Origin: Syncephalastrum monosporum B8922
Taxonomy: Eukaryota; Mucoromycota; Mucoromycetes; Mucorales; Syncephalastraceae
Reading direction: 5' to 3'
Assembly (NCBI GenBank): GCA_000697355.1
Contig: JNEN01000836.1
Coordinates: forward strand, 36,727 to 100,726
Length of the DNA: 64,000 bases
The notes under the pieces were generated by a model. The model was not told the origin of the DNA, ran no database searches, and worked only from the letters and a program-made list of their open reading frames with translations. The first letter of the stretch is position 1. Every line of letters starts with the position of its first letter. Shown here piece by piece: positions 45,966-58,170 of this stretch. Position numbers and translations under genes: made by a program.

Positions 45966-48900
45966 ATGTCTGATCACCTGTCGACTGAGTCGTCGACTGT
46001 CCATGAGAGCATCGTGTCCGACAGTGGGCTGAAGCACAGCAGCTCGACCAGCAGCAGCAGCCGCGCCAGTCGCCGCAAGCTCTTCACTAAGCCAAAAGGA
46101 CGCATGCTCCATCTCATGCGGCGATCCTCGTCGCCTCACCCGCAGCCGGGGCCGCTGCCTCGACGCAGCTCGTCCGATTCCACTTCAGCTCGCAGCAAAG
46201 CTCATCCGGGCCAGCCATCGCGCCTGCCCACCCAGACCTCGTGCATCGAGCTCGACTCTGCAGACTCTTTTCCATCCTTCATCGACCTGTCAAAGTTGGT
46301 CCTGCGGGTGACTGTCCTGCGCGGGCGTCAGTTAGCCGGCAAACACGAGGTGAGTAAAATAAGCACAAAAAGTGGGTTGCAGGTGCAATTAGAGTTTCGG
46401 TGAGGTCGTTTCGCGCTATACTGGATTCGGATATGGGTTTATGCTGCAACTTTGATGCTGTGGGGGGAGGGGCAAGAAGAGGGGGACCGGGCGCATGGCG
46501 AGGACTTGCAGGGAGATCACGTTGACTGATGTGTCTATCTGGATGATGCTGCATATGCTGCGTCTTCTATTTCTGCATGGTAGGAACATGGCAGCTTTGA
46601 TCCCTATGTCATTGTCAGCTGCGCTGGCCAGCGCCATCGCACAGAAGTTGTTCATACCTCGAAAGACCCCGACTGGCTCAATACCTTTGAAATTCGTCTC
46701 TCCGGCAATACAGGCCGTGCCCACCGCAGACGCCAACGCTTGCTCTGGTCACAGGGCCTGGTCCTCACGCTCTGCAACAAGGATCGCTTCAAGTCTGTTT
46801 TCGTGAGCCAGATACGCATCCCCGCAGAGGCTCTTTTTGCCAATACAAATGGCTCATTCGCGTATGACAGCAGCGAGGTAAGAGGAGGCGGTATTTTTTG
46901 TGAAACAGGAAATATTATGTGCCATTTTGCGCGTGCGTAGAAGTGCATGTGTGTGTGTGTGAAAAGTAAAAAAAAAAAAAATCGCTCAATTTGTTTTTCC
47001 GTTCAGGCGCGTTGGTACCCACTCCAAGAGCCTGCGATGCGCAACAAACGTCTCACCCTTCGCCGCCGGAAAAACGCAAACGGCACGACGCCTGATTCGA
47101 CGACGGCGGCTGATGCAAGTCTTGGCGAGATTGAGCTTAGATACGGTTTAGCAGGCCAGGATGACGTGACCAGTGACGAGCGGATGAAGGCATTGTGGGG
47201 TTTCCTCGCCGATACTCGCCCTGGCCGTTCGCTGACCTCAACTGATCTTGTGGACGAGAGCTCGTCTCCTTCGACGTCGGATGCACCGTCTGCACGGGTT
47301 CGGCGCCGACGCTTCCGCACCAGAAAGTCAGCTAAAGCAGCGACGTCAGCCGATCCCAATGGCGCCAGAAAGACCAAGAAATTCAGTCGAATGAGGAAAA
47401 GATTCAGACGCCAGCGTAAAGGCCATATTGCTCAGTTCCACTCCGATGTCCTTGGTATCACCTTTCTCGAAATATCACACGCCAATGACCTCCCACCTGA
47501 AAGAAACAGTAAGTAGGAACGTCGACTTGCTATACCCCGGCTCATCCTCTACGATTCTAGTGACCCGCACGGGCTTCGACATGGACCCTTTTGTCATTGT
47601 CTCGTACGGCCCCTCCACGTTCCGCACGCGTGCCATACGTCACAACCTCAACCCTGTCTGGAACGAGAAGCTTTTTTTCCACGTGCGCAACAACGAGGCC
47701 AACTATAAGCTCAAGTTTGCTGTGTATGACAAGGACAAAATATCAAACAACGACTACATTGCGTATCAGGAGGTGTCTGTGCAAGACATCATTGACCGTT
47801 CTCGCCAGACAGACAGCAAGGAGGTCGACACCGAGTCTCCGACCGACGTGATCGATGCCAACATGGATATGCACACCATTGACCTCCAGATGATCAAGAC
47901 CGGCAAGTGGGACGACCACCACCCTACCCTGACCTTTCGGGCCAAGTTTATGCCTTACGCCGAGATTCGCAGACTTTTCTGGGTCTCCCTCGCCAAAACG
48001 TATGGCGTCACCGACAATGGTCATATTACCACGCTCGAGGTCCACTCCATGCTTGAAAGTTTGGGTTCCACCATCACCGAAGCCACGCTGAACGGCTTTT
48101 GGGCACAGCACGGCAAGAATCCGGATTCCGACACGCTCTCGATCGATGAGGTCGTCGAAAGCTTGGAGTGTTTCATGCTCAACACGGACGAGAAGATGCC
48201 CGAGACGGTGCCGTTGAACATGATGCAAGATGGTTCTGCTTCGGAGCTCGATCTCCCTTCGCCCGCGTCGACCGACGATGGCAACGAGGACGAATTTACC
48301 GATGCAGGTGACGATGACGATCTCGAGGAAGAGGACGAAGAGGACGAGGAAGATGAGGAAGACGAAGAGGACGAGGAGTACCTGTCGTTTGATGACAGTC
48401 TCCCGGACGATATGGATGATCTCACTGTCAACGACCCTTCTTCGGCCGCATCGGAAGACGCTGACAATGAAGAATTGCTTCGCGAAGCGTCCGGCGTGCA
48501 GTACACCAATGGCTCGAGCCAGATTAATTATACAGAAGACGGCCAGCCCGTCGAGAGTTTCGATATGACACCATCCTCGTCATCAGAACAGCCTTCCTTT
48601 TACGAGAAACATTCCCAAGAAAAGGTCATTCGCCTCGCCGAATGCCCTATTTGCCATCGGCCCAATCTTTCCAAAAGGGCCCAGATGGATATCGTCACGC
48701 ACGTCGCTACATGTGCAGCAAACGACTGGACAACGGTGGATCGTTTCTTGATGGGCAACTTTGTGACCGAAGCCTATGCTCAGCGAAGGTAATTAGAGGA
48801 AAGGACTAAGAATGCTCAGGATTGACATGTCCTTCGCAGATGGTTCGTGAAACTCGTGAGCAAGGTGGGTTACGGTAAATACCAGATCGGTAGCAACAAC

Positions 48901-49916
48901 GCGAATATTATTGTGCAAGACCGCAACTCGGGTCACCTCATCGAAGAGCGCATGAGTGTGTATGTGCGACTGGGCATGCGGCTTATTTATAAAGGCATGA
49001 AGACGGGCATCCAGTCGAGGACAGGTAAAGCCAAACCGGACTGGATGTGGATGCAAAAGACTGACATGATTGTAGCCCAACGCCTCTTGACAAACATGAC
49101 GTTGAAACAGGGTCGACGTTACGACTCGCCTTATTCCAAGCGTGATATTAAGCCATTCATCAAATTCCACCAGCTCGATATGAGCGAAGTGCTCGAACCG
49201 CTGTCGAGCTTCCAGACCTTCAACGAGTTCTTCTACCGCAAACTCAAACCCAACGCCCGTCCATGCGAGTACCCTGACGATAAAAATGTCGTCGTGAGCC
49301 CGGCTGATTGCCGTATGCTTGCGTTTCCGACCATCAATGACGCGACACGGCTGTGGATCAAGGGCAACGAATTTAGCCTGAGCAAGCTCCTCGGGGACGA
49401 GATCCTGGCCAGCGAGTTTTACGGAGGTGCACTCGCCATTTTCCGTCTTGCGCCCCAAGACTACCATCGGTTCCACTCGCCCGTCGACGGCACCATTCGC
49501 GACATCAAACATATCGAAGGGCAATACTACACAGTGAATCCGATGGCGATTCGCACCACACTGGATGTGTATGGTGAAAACACGCGATCGGTGGTGTCAA
49601 TGGACAGCGACAAATTTGGCAAGGTAGCAGTGGTGCTGATTGGCGCCATGATGGTGGGCTCCATCAAGTTGACAGCTGAGAAGGGCGCGTACCTCAAGCG
49701 GACGGACGAGCTTGGTTACTTCGCCTTTGGTGGATCAACGATTGTTGTATTATGGCAAGAAGATACCCTTACTTTTGATCGAGACCTGGTCGAGAACTCC
49801 GAGAGGATGTTGGAATCCTTGGTAAGTTTGTGAATAAGAAATGTATCAGGGGAAGTAGCTTATATAAAGTGTATTAGGTCCGTGTCGGAAACCGCATCGG
49901 CCAAAAGGTTGTGTAG
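45966..49916 (+). CDS. Phosphatidylserine decarboxylase with tandem C2 domains (Psd2-type)
   Basis: Converts phosphatidylserine to phosphatidylethanolamine on endomembranes. Exons 45966-46349, 46584-46877, 47007-47508, 47561-48788, 48840-49024, 49076-49821 and 49878-49916 give 1125 aa, near yeast Psd2. Order: basic/Ser-rich N-terminus; C2-1 (LVLRVTVLRGRQLAGKHE, GSFDPYVIVSCAGQ); linker with very basic RRRRFRTRKSAK; C2-2 (GITFLEISHANDLP, FDMDPFVIVSYG, NPVWNEKLFFHV); an EF-hand-like segment; an Asp/Glu run; and a Cys/His motif (CPICH, then HVATC). The catalytic domain follows (GRRYDSPYSKRDIKPFI, FNEFFYRKLKPNARP, VSPADCRML, APQDYHRFHSPVDG). FGGSTIVVLW holds the GGST site where the pyruvoyl group forms by self-cleavage. 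Confidence 0.95.
48318..48378 (+). repeat. GA(A/G)GA(C/T) coding run (acidic tract)
   Basis: A repeated GAG/GAC/GAA codon run encodes about 20 consecutive Asp/Glu residues within the decarboxylase gene, between the EF-hand-like region and the catalytic domain. Confidence 0.85.
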
Positions 49917-50815
49917 CAGTAGTTTCGATATTTTATCATTTCGAATTTTGATTTTGTAGTAATATATGCCTTTTTTTCTTTCTTTCCAACTTCTGTTTCT
50001 CTCACAAAGGTACAGATAAGACGTGGACGATCACAGATTCGGGAGCGGGTGAACAAAGTAGAGTAAATGAGTGAAGTGGCACCTTTCGTAAGGCGAACTC
50101 TTTGTTCACATAATGAAATGGTATCCCACTAGTAGAAAGGTAACGAGTTTTTATTTGCTTTGTACATGCAGGATTTTTGATATGGAATATTAATGCCATC
50201 CCGCTTGCCGCACACGACTGGTTGATCACGCACTCAATAGAATAGCAGTTTCCCTGAGGTGTTTGCTCAATTTTGATCAGCTCTCTTATATGTACGATAT
50301 CTTCCCCTTATATTGACTATATCTGCTCTCACTTACAGACGCTTTCTTGACGTGGTGGAGTTTATTAGCTCATGGAAAACCCAATGATCTGGCTACACTG
50401 CGTCAAGAAAGGTTAGAGTCTTCGCTGCAGCGTTATTGAGCTGATGTTCAAAGGCTACGAGTCCACCGGTATTCAGCGCCAGTTCCTGCGTCCATAGGGA
50501 GATAAGATAAAAAGTGTCTCTTACTTCCTATAGTGACAAGTTGGCGATATGGTTACGTATCCAGTGCTGGCTGGTTTACTTCCTTTTTATTTCGTTCGTA
50601 AAATAAAAAAGTAGAGCATGAAACAAGAAGTCTGGACGAGCTGGGAAAAGGTGTGGGCTTGTAATCCCCTTCTGGTATACCACCATTTGTGTTGCATGCT
50701 GCGTGGCTTGGCCTGAAGGCAAGCTGTCAATTCTGGAGGCGGGCGGGGGCAATTTTGGATTCCAGGTGGACCCCTTGCCCGGATATCCTTTTCCCTTCTT
50801 CATTCCATAACAGAA
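49917..50815. other. Intergenic region with an inverted repeat
   Basis: About 900 bp of AT-rich sequence with no supported gene. A perfect 11-bp inverted repeat, CTTTCTTGACG at 50342-50352 and its complement at 50401-50411, flanks a 48-nt loop. Otherwise nothing recognised. Confidence 0.45.
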
Positions 50816-51148
50816 ATGCCACGCTCGGCTTGGAAAGGTCCTTTCTTCGTTACCTTCCCAGGTCTTCGTCAGGCCATTCAGAACGGCACGCCTATTGCCA
50901 CCCAGGGTAATACTCAATTAGTGTCATTATTTCATTCAATTTGCTCATGCCTTTGTTTATGTTTATTTATCGAACGTCCAGCCCGAAGCTGCACCATTCT
51001 GCCTTCGTTCGTCGGTCTCAAATTCCTCGTGCACAACGGAAAGGACTACATGCCTGTTATGATTACTGAAGAAATGATTGGCCACAAGCTTGGTGAATTC
51101 TCTTTTACCCGCAAGCGCTTCAATTACCGTTTCACCAAGGCCAAGTAA
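50816..51148 (+). CDS. Mitochondrial small-subunit ribosomal protein uS19m
   Basis: Bacterial-type S19 of the mitochondrial ribosome. Exons 50816-50906 and 50982-51148 give 85 aa. The order is typical: [17 protein letters not shown], then [40 protein letters not shown] and [15 protein letters not shown]. The intron is 75 nt with a GTAATA donor. Length matches the compact fungal form. It converges on the carboxylase gene, 288 nt between stops. Confidence 0.95.
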   Translation: MPRSAWKGPFFVTFPGLRQAIQNGTPIATQGNTQLVSLFHSICSCLCLCLFIERPARSCTILPSFVGLKFLVHNGKDYMPVMITEEMIGHKLGEFSFTRKRFNYRFTKAK

Positions 51149-51436
51149 ACGCCTCCTCGATCCCACCTGTCTCTGCTTTCTCCTCTCTGTACAATACATA
51201 CAACAATCCACGCATCATCACAATACAATGCAATACACTATACGCTCACAGCTGAACCGACATTCTAGTTTCATGGTTTCGTGGTTTCGTGACATGTTCA
51301 ATTACAGTGGTTGCTCAATTTTTTGGAAAAGGGAAAGATACTATCTACAGTGGACATCTCAGCGCCCATACGTGTTTGCATCGCATTCAAATAAAAACTG
51401 ACTGCGAGGTATATCGAAAAATAAGAAGAAAGCAGA

Positions 51437-53791
51437 TCAAAACTCGACAAGGACTTGGTCCTTCGTTACCAGCGCCCCTTGCTCGACTTTGACGTTCTGG
51501 ACCGTGCCCGCTCGCGCTGCCCGAAGCACGTTTTGCATTTTCATTGCCTCCACGATGGCAATCTCGCTCCCTTGGGTAACCTAGCAAAAGCATCACCATA
51601 ATCAGTACCATCATTTGCATAACCAAGGCCCAGACATATACCTTATCACCGGGCTTGACAGCCACACTTATAATGCGGCCTGTCATCGGACTAAGGACGT
51701 GTTGCTGCTCGACCTCTTTCGGCCGATGGTGCATGTATTGGCTCAGGCGCTGTTGCTCTTCATTAAAAAGGTTCACAGCATACTACTCAAAAGTTTAGAA
51801 GATGCCCACTCGCATATTGCTGGTACTTACTGTATTGCCTTGGAATTGAATACGATAACCCATGGCAAGTTTGTCTAGGTATTGTACAGTCAGGTCGTGG
51901 CCGTCGACAGTGGCATGCGCCAAGAGACCTTGAAGTGGCCATTGGAGGGAAATCTACAATGCTATCAGCGCTTATTCCTTTATTGTATCCGCCTGCTTTA
52001 CTTACGTCGTGAGGAGGAGTCACACAGGTATGCTCAATTATTTTGTGTGTTTGTTCGTCCCTGATCTGCACCCAGACGGGCTTCTCCGTGAACGGGTGTG
52101 TCCCGTACTTGGCACGTTCGATCTTGGATGCCATGGCCCCCATCATGATGGCCAGCCTTCGCCGGTCCTCTGACGGAAGCAATGCGGCCTGGTAGCCACC
52201 GGGCATCTCCTGAGCCAGAAAATGGGTGGTGATCTCTTTACCAGAGACGAAGCGCGGATGGGTAAGTATAGAGCGCAGTAAAGGCACATTGTGTGTGACG
52301 CCCTGAATGACATAGCGATCGAGAGACCGTACCATGGCATCCACAGCTTGTGCGCGCGTGTCAGCGTGGGTGACGAGCTTGCACAGCAGAGGGTCATAGT
52401 CGACTGGTATCTCTGAGCCTTCTGCGACGCCCGAATCACAGCGGACGAGTGTGCCCTGCGTCGAGACAGGCGGCTCCTGGTAGACGGTTAGTCGGCCGGC
52501 CGAGGGCAAGTACTGAACCGGATCCTCGGCATAGACACGCGCTTCGATCGCCCAACCGCGCGGGCGCGCCACCGCGGCTTGGTCAAGTGCTAGCGGATAG
52601 CCTGCAGCCGAGTACAGCATGTGCTCGACCAGATCCAGCCCGGTGACAAGCTCGGTGATGGGATGCTCGACCTGGAGCCGGGTGTTCATCTCGAGGAAAT
52701 AAAAGTTGCGGTGTGCATCGACAAGAAACTCGACGGTGCCTGCCGAATTGTATTGGACGTGCTTGGCGAGAGCGACAGCCTGCTCGCCCATGGAACGGCG
52801 GGGGGCATCATCGATATGCACGCTCGGTGACTCCTCAATGACTTTCTGGTTGCGGCGCTGGATGGAGCAGTCGCGTTCGGGCAGATAAACGACATGGCCG
52901 TGCGCATCACCGAGGACCTGGATTTCAATATGGCGGGGTCGGTCAATGTATTTTTCAACGAGCAGCCGATCGTCTCCGAAGGCATTCCGCGACTCGTGTT
53001 TGGCGAGCTTGAAGCCCTCGCGCAGGCCGTCGTCGTCCCATGCGATGCGCATGCCCTTGCCACCGCCGCCTGCACTCGCCTTGACCATGACTGGATAGCC
53101 AATCTGGTGCGCGACCTCACGTGCCTGGTCGACTGTGGTCACCTCCCCGTCATATCCCGGTATGCACGATACTCGGCTTGCGATGGCCAGCTTCTTGCTC
53201 GCAATTTTATCGCCCATGGCGGCTATGGCTTGTGTGTTGGGCCCCACAAAGACAACGCCGGCCTCGGTGAGGGCATGGACGAATTGGGGATTCTCGCTTA
53301 GGAAGCCGTAACCAGGATGCACGGCTTGACTTCCCGTGGTGAGGGCAGCGGTTACCATGGCATCGATGGCGAGGTAGCTCGGGACACGCACGGCCTCGTC
53401 CGCTGCACGCACGTGACGTGCTTGAGCGTCTTGGTCGGTGTAGACAGCGACGGTGCGGATGTTCAGTTTGCGAGCGGTGGCAATGACTCGGCAGGCGATC
53501 TCGCCTCGATTGGCAACGAGGATCTTGTCAAAGGTCTATTGCTCACTCTGTCAGTCACAGCATGTCTTACTCAGAGGGACATACCTTCCTCGCCAAAGGG
53601 GTTGCAGGGGTGTGCATAGACCGACAGCGACGCAAGTAGCAGTAAGGCACCGAGGGCGGCCGTGCAGGTACATTATTTAGAGCGGGAATACGTCGTGCTG
53701 TGGTGAGAAAGTGTCGTGTGGTGATAGTCGCAGTGGCAAGAGCCAGTCGTCTTGGTGCAGACGTGGCTGATCGGGACAAGGAGGTTAGCAT
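51437..53791 (-). CDS. Propionyl-CoA carboxylase alpha subunit, biotin-containing, mitochondrial
   Basis: Carboxylates its own biotin and, with a beta subunit, converts propionyl-CoA to methylmalonyl-CoA. The N-terminus (ATG at 53791) is Arg/Ser/Thr-rich, consistent with a mitochondrial presequence. After one intron comes KILVANRGEIACRVI, then HPGYGFLSEN, the ATP-grasp loop ASAGGGGKGMRIAWDDDG, FGDDRLLVEKYIDRPRHIE, ERDCSIQRRNQKVIEESPS, FLEMNTRLQVEHPITE and NVPLLRSILTHPRFVSG. The last exons give a biotinyl domain, with VLSPMTGRIISVAVKPGDK and the attachment site VEAMKMQNV (Lys modified), ending in VLVEF. The ATP-grasp region is closer to propionyl-CoA than to methylcrotonyl-CoA carboxylase in my reading; the latter remains the alternative. 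It shares a 250-bp divergent promoter with Mo25. Confidence 0.9.
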
Positions 53792-53940
53792 GGCATAACC
53801 ATTTATGAGAAGAAGAAACGAAAGAAGGTTTGTGGGGTGATGAAAATAGCAAGCGAAAGGGTGTTTGCTTTGAATGCGGGGTTTCGTATTCGGTGCCTGT
53901 CCGTCCTATTCTCTATTCTAAATACTCACACTCTCGCTTG

Positions 53941-53945
<5 letters not shown>

Positions 53946-53971
<26 letters not shown>
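53946..53971. repeat. (CT)n tract in the leader of the Mo25 gene
   Basis: CT run within a longer pyrimidine-rich leader ending at the ATG at 54042. Confidence 0.85.
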
Positions 53972-54041
53972 ATCACTTTCGCTGTCTCTTTCTCTTCTCT
54001 TTCTCTTACTGCCTCCTCCTCCTTCTTTTCCGTCTTCTTTT

Positions 54042-55504
54042 ATGAATTTCAACATCTTCAAGCCGAAACAAAAGACTCCTCATGATCTCGTGAGACACGT
54101 CAAAGACGCCATAAATCGTCTCGACGGACACGATAGACGCAAGGTGATTCTCTCTTCCTCTTCATTTTTTCTTCTCATTTTCTCTTTCGTGCCCCTGGGT
54201 CTTCCCGTCTTTTCCTGGTGAACCCATTGCTCACGCATTTCTTGCTTTGTCCGATAGGCCAACGAGGACATTTCCAAATACCTCGTCTCAATGAAAACTA
54301 TTCTCTATGGTCCGTCTCTCCATGGATATAAAACGCGCGCCAGCTCAATCTAAATACATGACATAGATAATGATCCCAGTCCCGACCAAGTCGCACAACT
54401 CGCCCAAGAAGTGTACAACAACGATCTGCTTCAGCTTCTGGTGTTCAACATACACAAGCTCGAGTTCGAAGCCAAAAAAGATGTCGCACAAATCTTCAAC
54501 AACCTCTTGCGGCGGCAGATTGGCTCTCGCTTTCCTACCGTCGAATACCTGTGCACCCGCGAAGAGCTGCTGATTGCATTGCTCAAGGGCTACGAGAACC
54601 CGGAAGTGGCTCTCAACTGCGGTCTCATCTTGCGCGAGTGCCTGCGCAACGAGGCCCTCGCCAAGATCATCCTCTACTCGCCTCAGTTCTACCTCTTCTT
54701 TGACTATGTCGAGATGAGCACCTTCGATATCGCCTCCGACGCTTTCGCTTCCTTCAAGGAGATCCTGACCAAGCATAAGCCCATGGTCGCAGAATTTCTC
54801 GACTCTAATTATGAAAAGGTATATTTATTATTCAATTACGTCACAGTAACACCTCGCTACAACTGTTTGACTCGGTTGTTTCTGTCTTTGCTAGTTCTTT
54901 GAACACTACAAGCAGTTACTATTATCTTCCAACTATGTTACCAAACGACAGTCGCTCAAGGTAACAGTTTATCCATGGAATATCCTCTGTCTTCGAATCA
55001 ATGGACTCATATACACCGTTTTCTTTTCTCTCTCTCTCTCTCTCCTATTTATCGTTCGGCGTTCTCCGTACTTCAGCTGCTCGGCGAGATCCTGCTGGAC
55101 AGATCCAATTTTAGCATCATGACACGATACATCAGCAATGCTGAGAATCTCAAGCTGATGATGAACCTGCTCCGGGACCGCAGCCGGAACATTCAATTCG
55201 AAGCCTTCCACGTTTTCAAGGTAAATCCCGAGCCATGCGTGTATATCACCCGTTCACCTCGATCATTAGGTCTTTGTAGCCAACCCCAACAAGAACAAAC
55301 CCATTATGGATATCCTTCTCAAGAACCAGGACAAATTGATCAATTTCCTCAGCAATTTCCACAACGATAGACAAGGTAAACCCAGCGTGCAAACTATGAC
55401 ATGCAGCCGAATTAACACGACGAACAGATGATGAACAATTCAACGACGAAAAGGCATTCCTCATCAAGCAGATTCAGGACTTGAGACCTGTTCATGAACA
55501 ATAA
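54042..55504 (+). CDS. HYM1: Mo25/Hym1 scaffold protein (CAB39 family)
   Basis: Armadillo-like scaffold that activates germinal-centre/NDR-type kinases; in fungi it acts in morphogenesis and cell separation. Exons 54042-54143, 54258-54309, 54367-54818, 54895-54960, 55077-55220, 55270-55375 and 55428-55504 give 332 aa, the usual length. Conserved segments: [125 protein letters not shown] and a terminal VHEQ. Intron 5 contains a CT microsatellite (about 55028-55044). Confidence 0.96.
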
Positions 55505-56032
55505 GCACATCCTTATTTTGCCCAACATTGTGTGTCACCTTGTCTCGGAACCCTTTGCGCGTTCCTTTCCTTTGTCGTCTCCATGTGCCTGAAGGCACAG
55601 GTCACTGTAAAAACCTGTCCTGAGATAACCGTGCATGTGTATTCGGTGCATGCGATAGGAGTAATGTATATATTTCTGCATTCTACACTGACTACCCTAA
55701 CGCATGAGATGCGAAACTATGTATGCATTTGAGCGCATAATATGCTGCTTTCATCATACTGCATCCCGATTAGTATCCCTATGCATGAAGATGAGGTGCT
55801 TTGCGCTTTTTCTTTTCCCCATATGAAAGTGCGATCATCATATGTTCTCATGGACAAAGTCTGCTCATGGGAGAGAAAAAAAATGAAGTTGAATTCTACA
55901 GGTGTTTCTTTTACAAATCTTACAAGGGTATTCTATCAGTACAAGTCGAGCGAAAAGTGCAGAGGCGAGGAGGGGAGCAAAGCAGCGGATGGCCTGCATC
56001 GGTAGCTGTCTATAAATTAAGAAGATAAGCAT
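55505..56032. other. Convergent 3' intergenic gap
   Basis: About 530 bp after the Mo25 stop, AT-rich, without a supported gene. On the minus strand it is bounded by a possible extra exon of the kinase gene at 56033-56210. Confidence 0.45.
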
Positions 56033-56210
56033 CTAGAAGGGTGTGGAAGAGGAGGAGGAAAATGTCTGTGCATCGCGGTTGGAAGAGAACCACGGAAATA
56101 TGGATGGAAACCACTTGCGGGGAGACCAGTCTGAAGGAGGCGTAGGAGGCATATGCGGTGGAGGAGGCACTTCATCATAAAAGACGGGCTCTCTATAGAG
56201 CTTATCCAAT
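56033..56210 (-). other. Possible alternative last exon of the kinase gene
   Basis: The minus-strand frame is open for 59 codons and protein-like: LDKLYREPVFYDEVPPPPHM, then a Pro/Trp/Ser-rich end, stopping at TAG 56033-56035. A GAG acceptor precedes it at 56211-56212. A GTAAAA donor overlaps the kinase stop codon, ATG TAA becoming AT|GTAA. Splicing there would keep the frame and replace the last residue with this tail. An AATAAA lies in the putative intron. Confidence 0.35.
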
Positions 56211-56320
56211 CTCTGGAGCTTAGCGTTTTTAGAATAACTACTTGGCCAGATATACACATATATAAAAAGAGAGAATCTTGCATAAGTGGAACGGTTTATT
56301 ATACAAAGAAGTGGTATTTT

Positions 56321-58160
56321 TTACATGAGGGGCTCGTCGCTGTTCGACAGGCGATTCAGATGCAAGTAGACGTCTGTGCCGTACCCCTCCATGGATATCA
56401 GCTTAAGGTCACCGCCGAAATAGCGTGCATACTACGCAGATCCGTCAGTTTCAGTCGACCATCGATCCATACCATTACTTACCAGACGGGAAATGGGAAG
56501 ACCATAACCGAAACCAGCCATAGGTGCCTTGAAATCAGACCTGCTATAATCGGGTTCCAGCTCTTGGGCGTTGGCGGTTGTGTACTAAAGATCAGGTAAG
56601 GACACAATGCTGATAAGATCTGTGGCTCACTCACCATGTAAGTCCAAACAAGCGGGATGCCTGACCGGGGAATACCGCCGCCTTCATCAGAAATTTTGAT
56701 AGTGATATCCTATATATTTGTATAAAAAGACGTTTGTGAGTTCCCAGTCACCCAATCAGTAATCATATACGCACCTCCTTGCCATGGGCAATCACGAGTT
56801 TGATGGGAGGATAATTGTCCTCATAGTCGACGCCAAATCGCTCAACGACCGCACGCATCGAATTTTTGAGCAGCTCAAACATCATGTGGTTCAGATGCGA
56901 GGGCACATACATAAACTCAATGTCGCCAGGGCAGAACATCTGTACCTCGGGTGCCTTGAAGAGACCATAGTACTCCTCGCAAATGAAACGTGCGTTGGCA
57001 ATGGCGTCCATAGCGATCTCCCGAATATTGGTCTTGATGCAAATGACACCCACGTAGTCGTCACGCGCGGGTAAACGGTAGAGCGCCGAGTGCTGGCCAA
57101 TCAACATACGGATACCAATACGAGACATGTAGAAACGATCCAAGAACTGTTGCACGTCCGTGTCGATGAGGCTTGATTTCAAGCGTTCTTTGTACTCCAG
57201 AATGCCTTGCGCTAAAAAATGGATGATTTATGCAAAGTCAGTCACATGGATACCACTTTTTGGGACACAGGATTTTCATTTTTTTTTCTTACCCACGGTG
57301 GTGACGACTGGATCGTGCCTCCGTTTGATGTTCTCAATGGTCTTGACAAAACTGTCGGTGTATGTCGTCATCTCGGGGGAAACTTCGACCTCTTCCATGT
57401 TTGTGTAATATCTGCGTATTTTAATGAAGCGGATGAGATTTCCTGTTTATCAGCACGAAAAGAAACGAGAGGATAAGAAATGGCTGTAATAGAGCGTACC
57501 TGTGGCCGATAGGGACAGCGGGATGAACGCCATTCTTCACTGGTTTGACAGGACGGATAGAGGGATTAGGGACACTGGGAGGCAATGACCGTGAATCGCT
57601 TTTCTTCTGGGCCGTTTTTAATCTTTCTCGGACGGCGCTCGATAATCTTGGAGGCGGCAGATCAATCAGGTCCTGGAACGTGCAAAGGTAGGCAAAAAAA
57701 AAAAAAAAAATAGGGTTTCGCCCATTCATTCCTTCAGTCAGTGTCATCCCACTCCACGCTCAGCATCATCCTTTTCTGCCTTACCTTGAACGAATGTGCA
57801 TACCAGTCCTTGACTTTGAGTATCGATGGCATTTCCCGTAAATTGCTCGGAAGCTCGTCCAGCTCCTTGACGCGATGAGCAAGTCGAATCGGCAATTCCT
57901 CTAACATTGAGGGCGGGTGGAATGTGAGACGCGTCTAACAAAGGTACGCCAAGGACAACATACCGTGTAAAAACTGACTGGCTTTAAATAAGGTGCCTGC
58001 CGAAGGTTTCTGACCTAGAAGCGTATGTCAGTGCGACATGCTCGAGTTGCCTGGGTCAGGGCCTACCAAACATGACCATTTGACGCAGCGAGACGCCTGT
58101 CTGAGGGAATCGCGCGAAATGCCGAATCTTGTCAAAGAGCTGTGGCGTTATTTGGAACAT
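56321..58160 (-). CDS. Mitochondrial pyruvate dehydrogenase kinase family (PDK/BCKDK)
   Basis: Phosphorylates and inactivates pyruvate (or branched-chain ketoacid) dehydrogenase in the matrix; GHKL-type ATPase fold. ATG at 58160 begins MFQITPQLFDKIRHFARFP, then TGVSLRQMVMFG. Next come SQFLHEELPIRLAHRVKELD, FLDRFYMSRIGIRMLIGQHS and the N-box MFELLKNSMRAVVERF. The G1 box ISDEGGGIPRSG and the G2 box GFGYGLPISRLYARYFGG follow, then SMEGYGTDVYLHLNRL. The phosphate-binding boxes are intact. A Ser/Pro/Lys-rich insert occurs near 57,500-57,680. Stop TAA at 56321-56323, unless the downstream exon at 56033 is used. Assignment between the two substrates is not possible from sequence alone. Confidence 0.93.
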
Positions 58161-58170
58161 TATATATACA

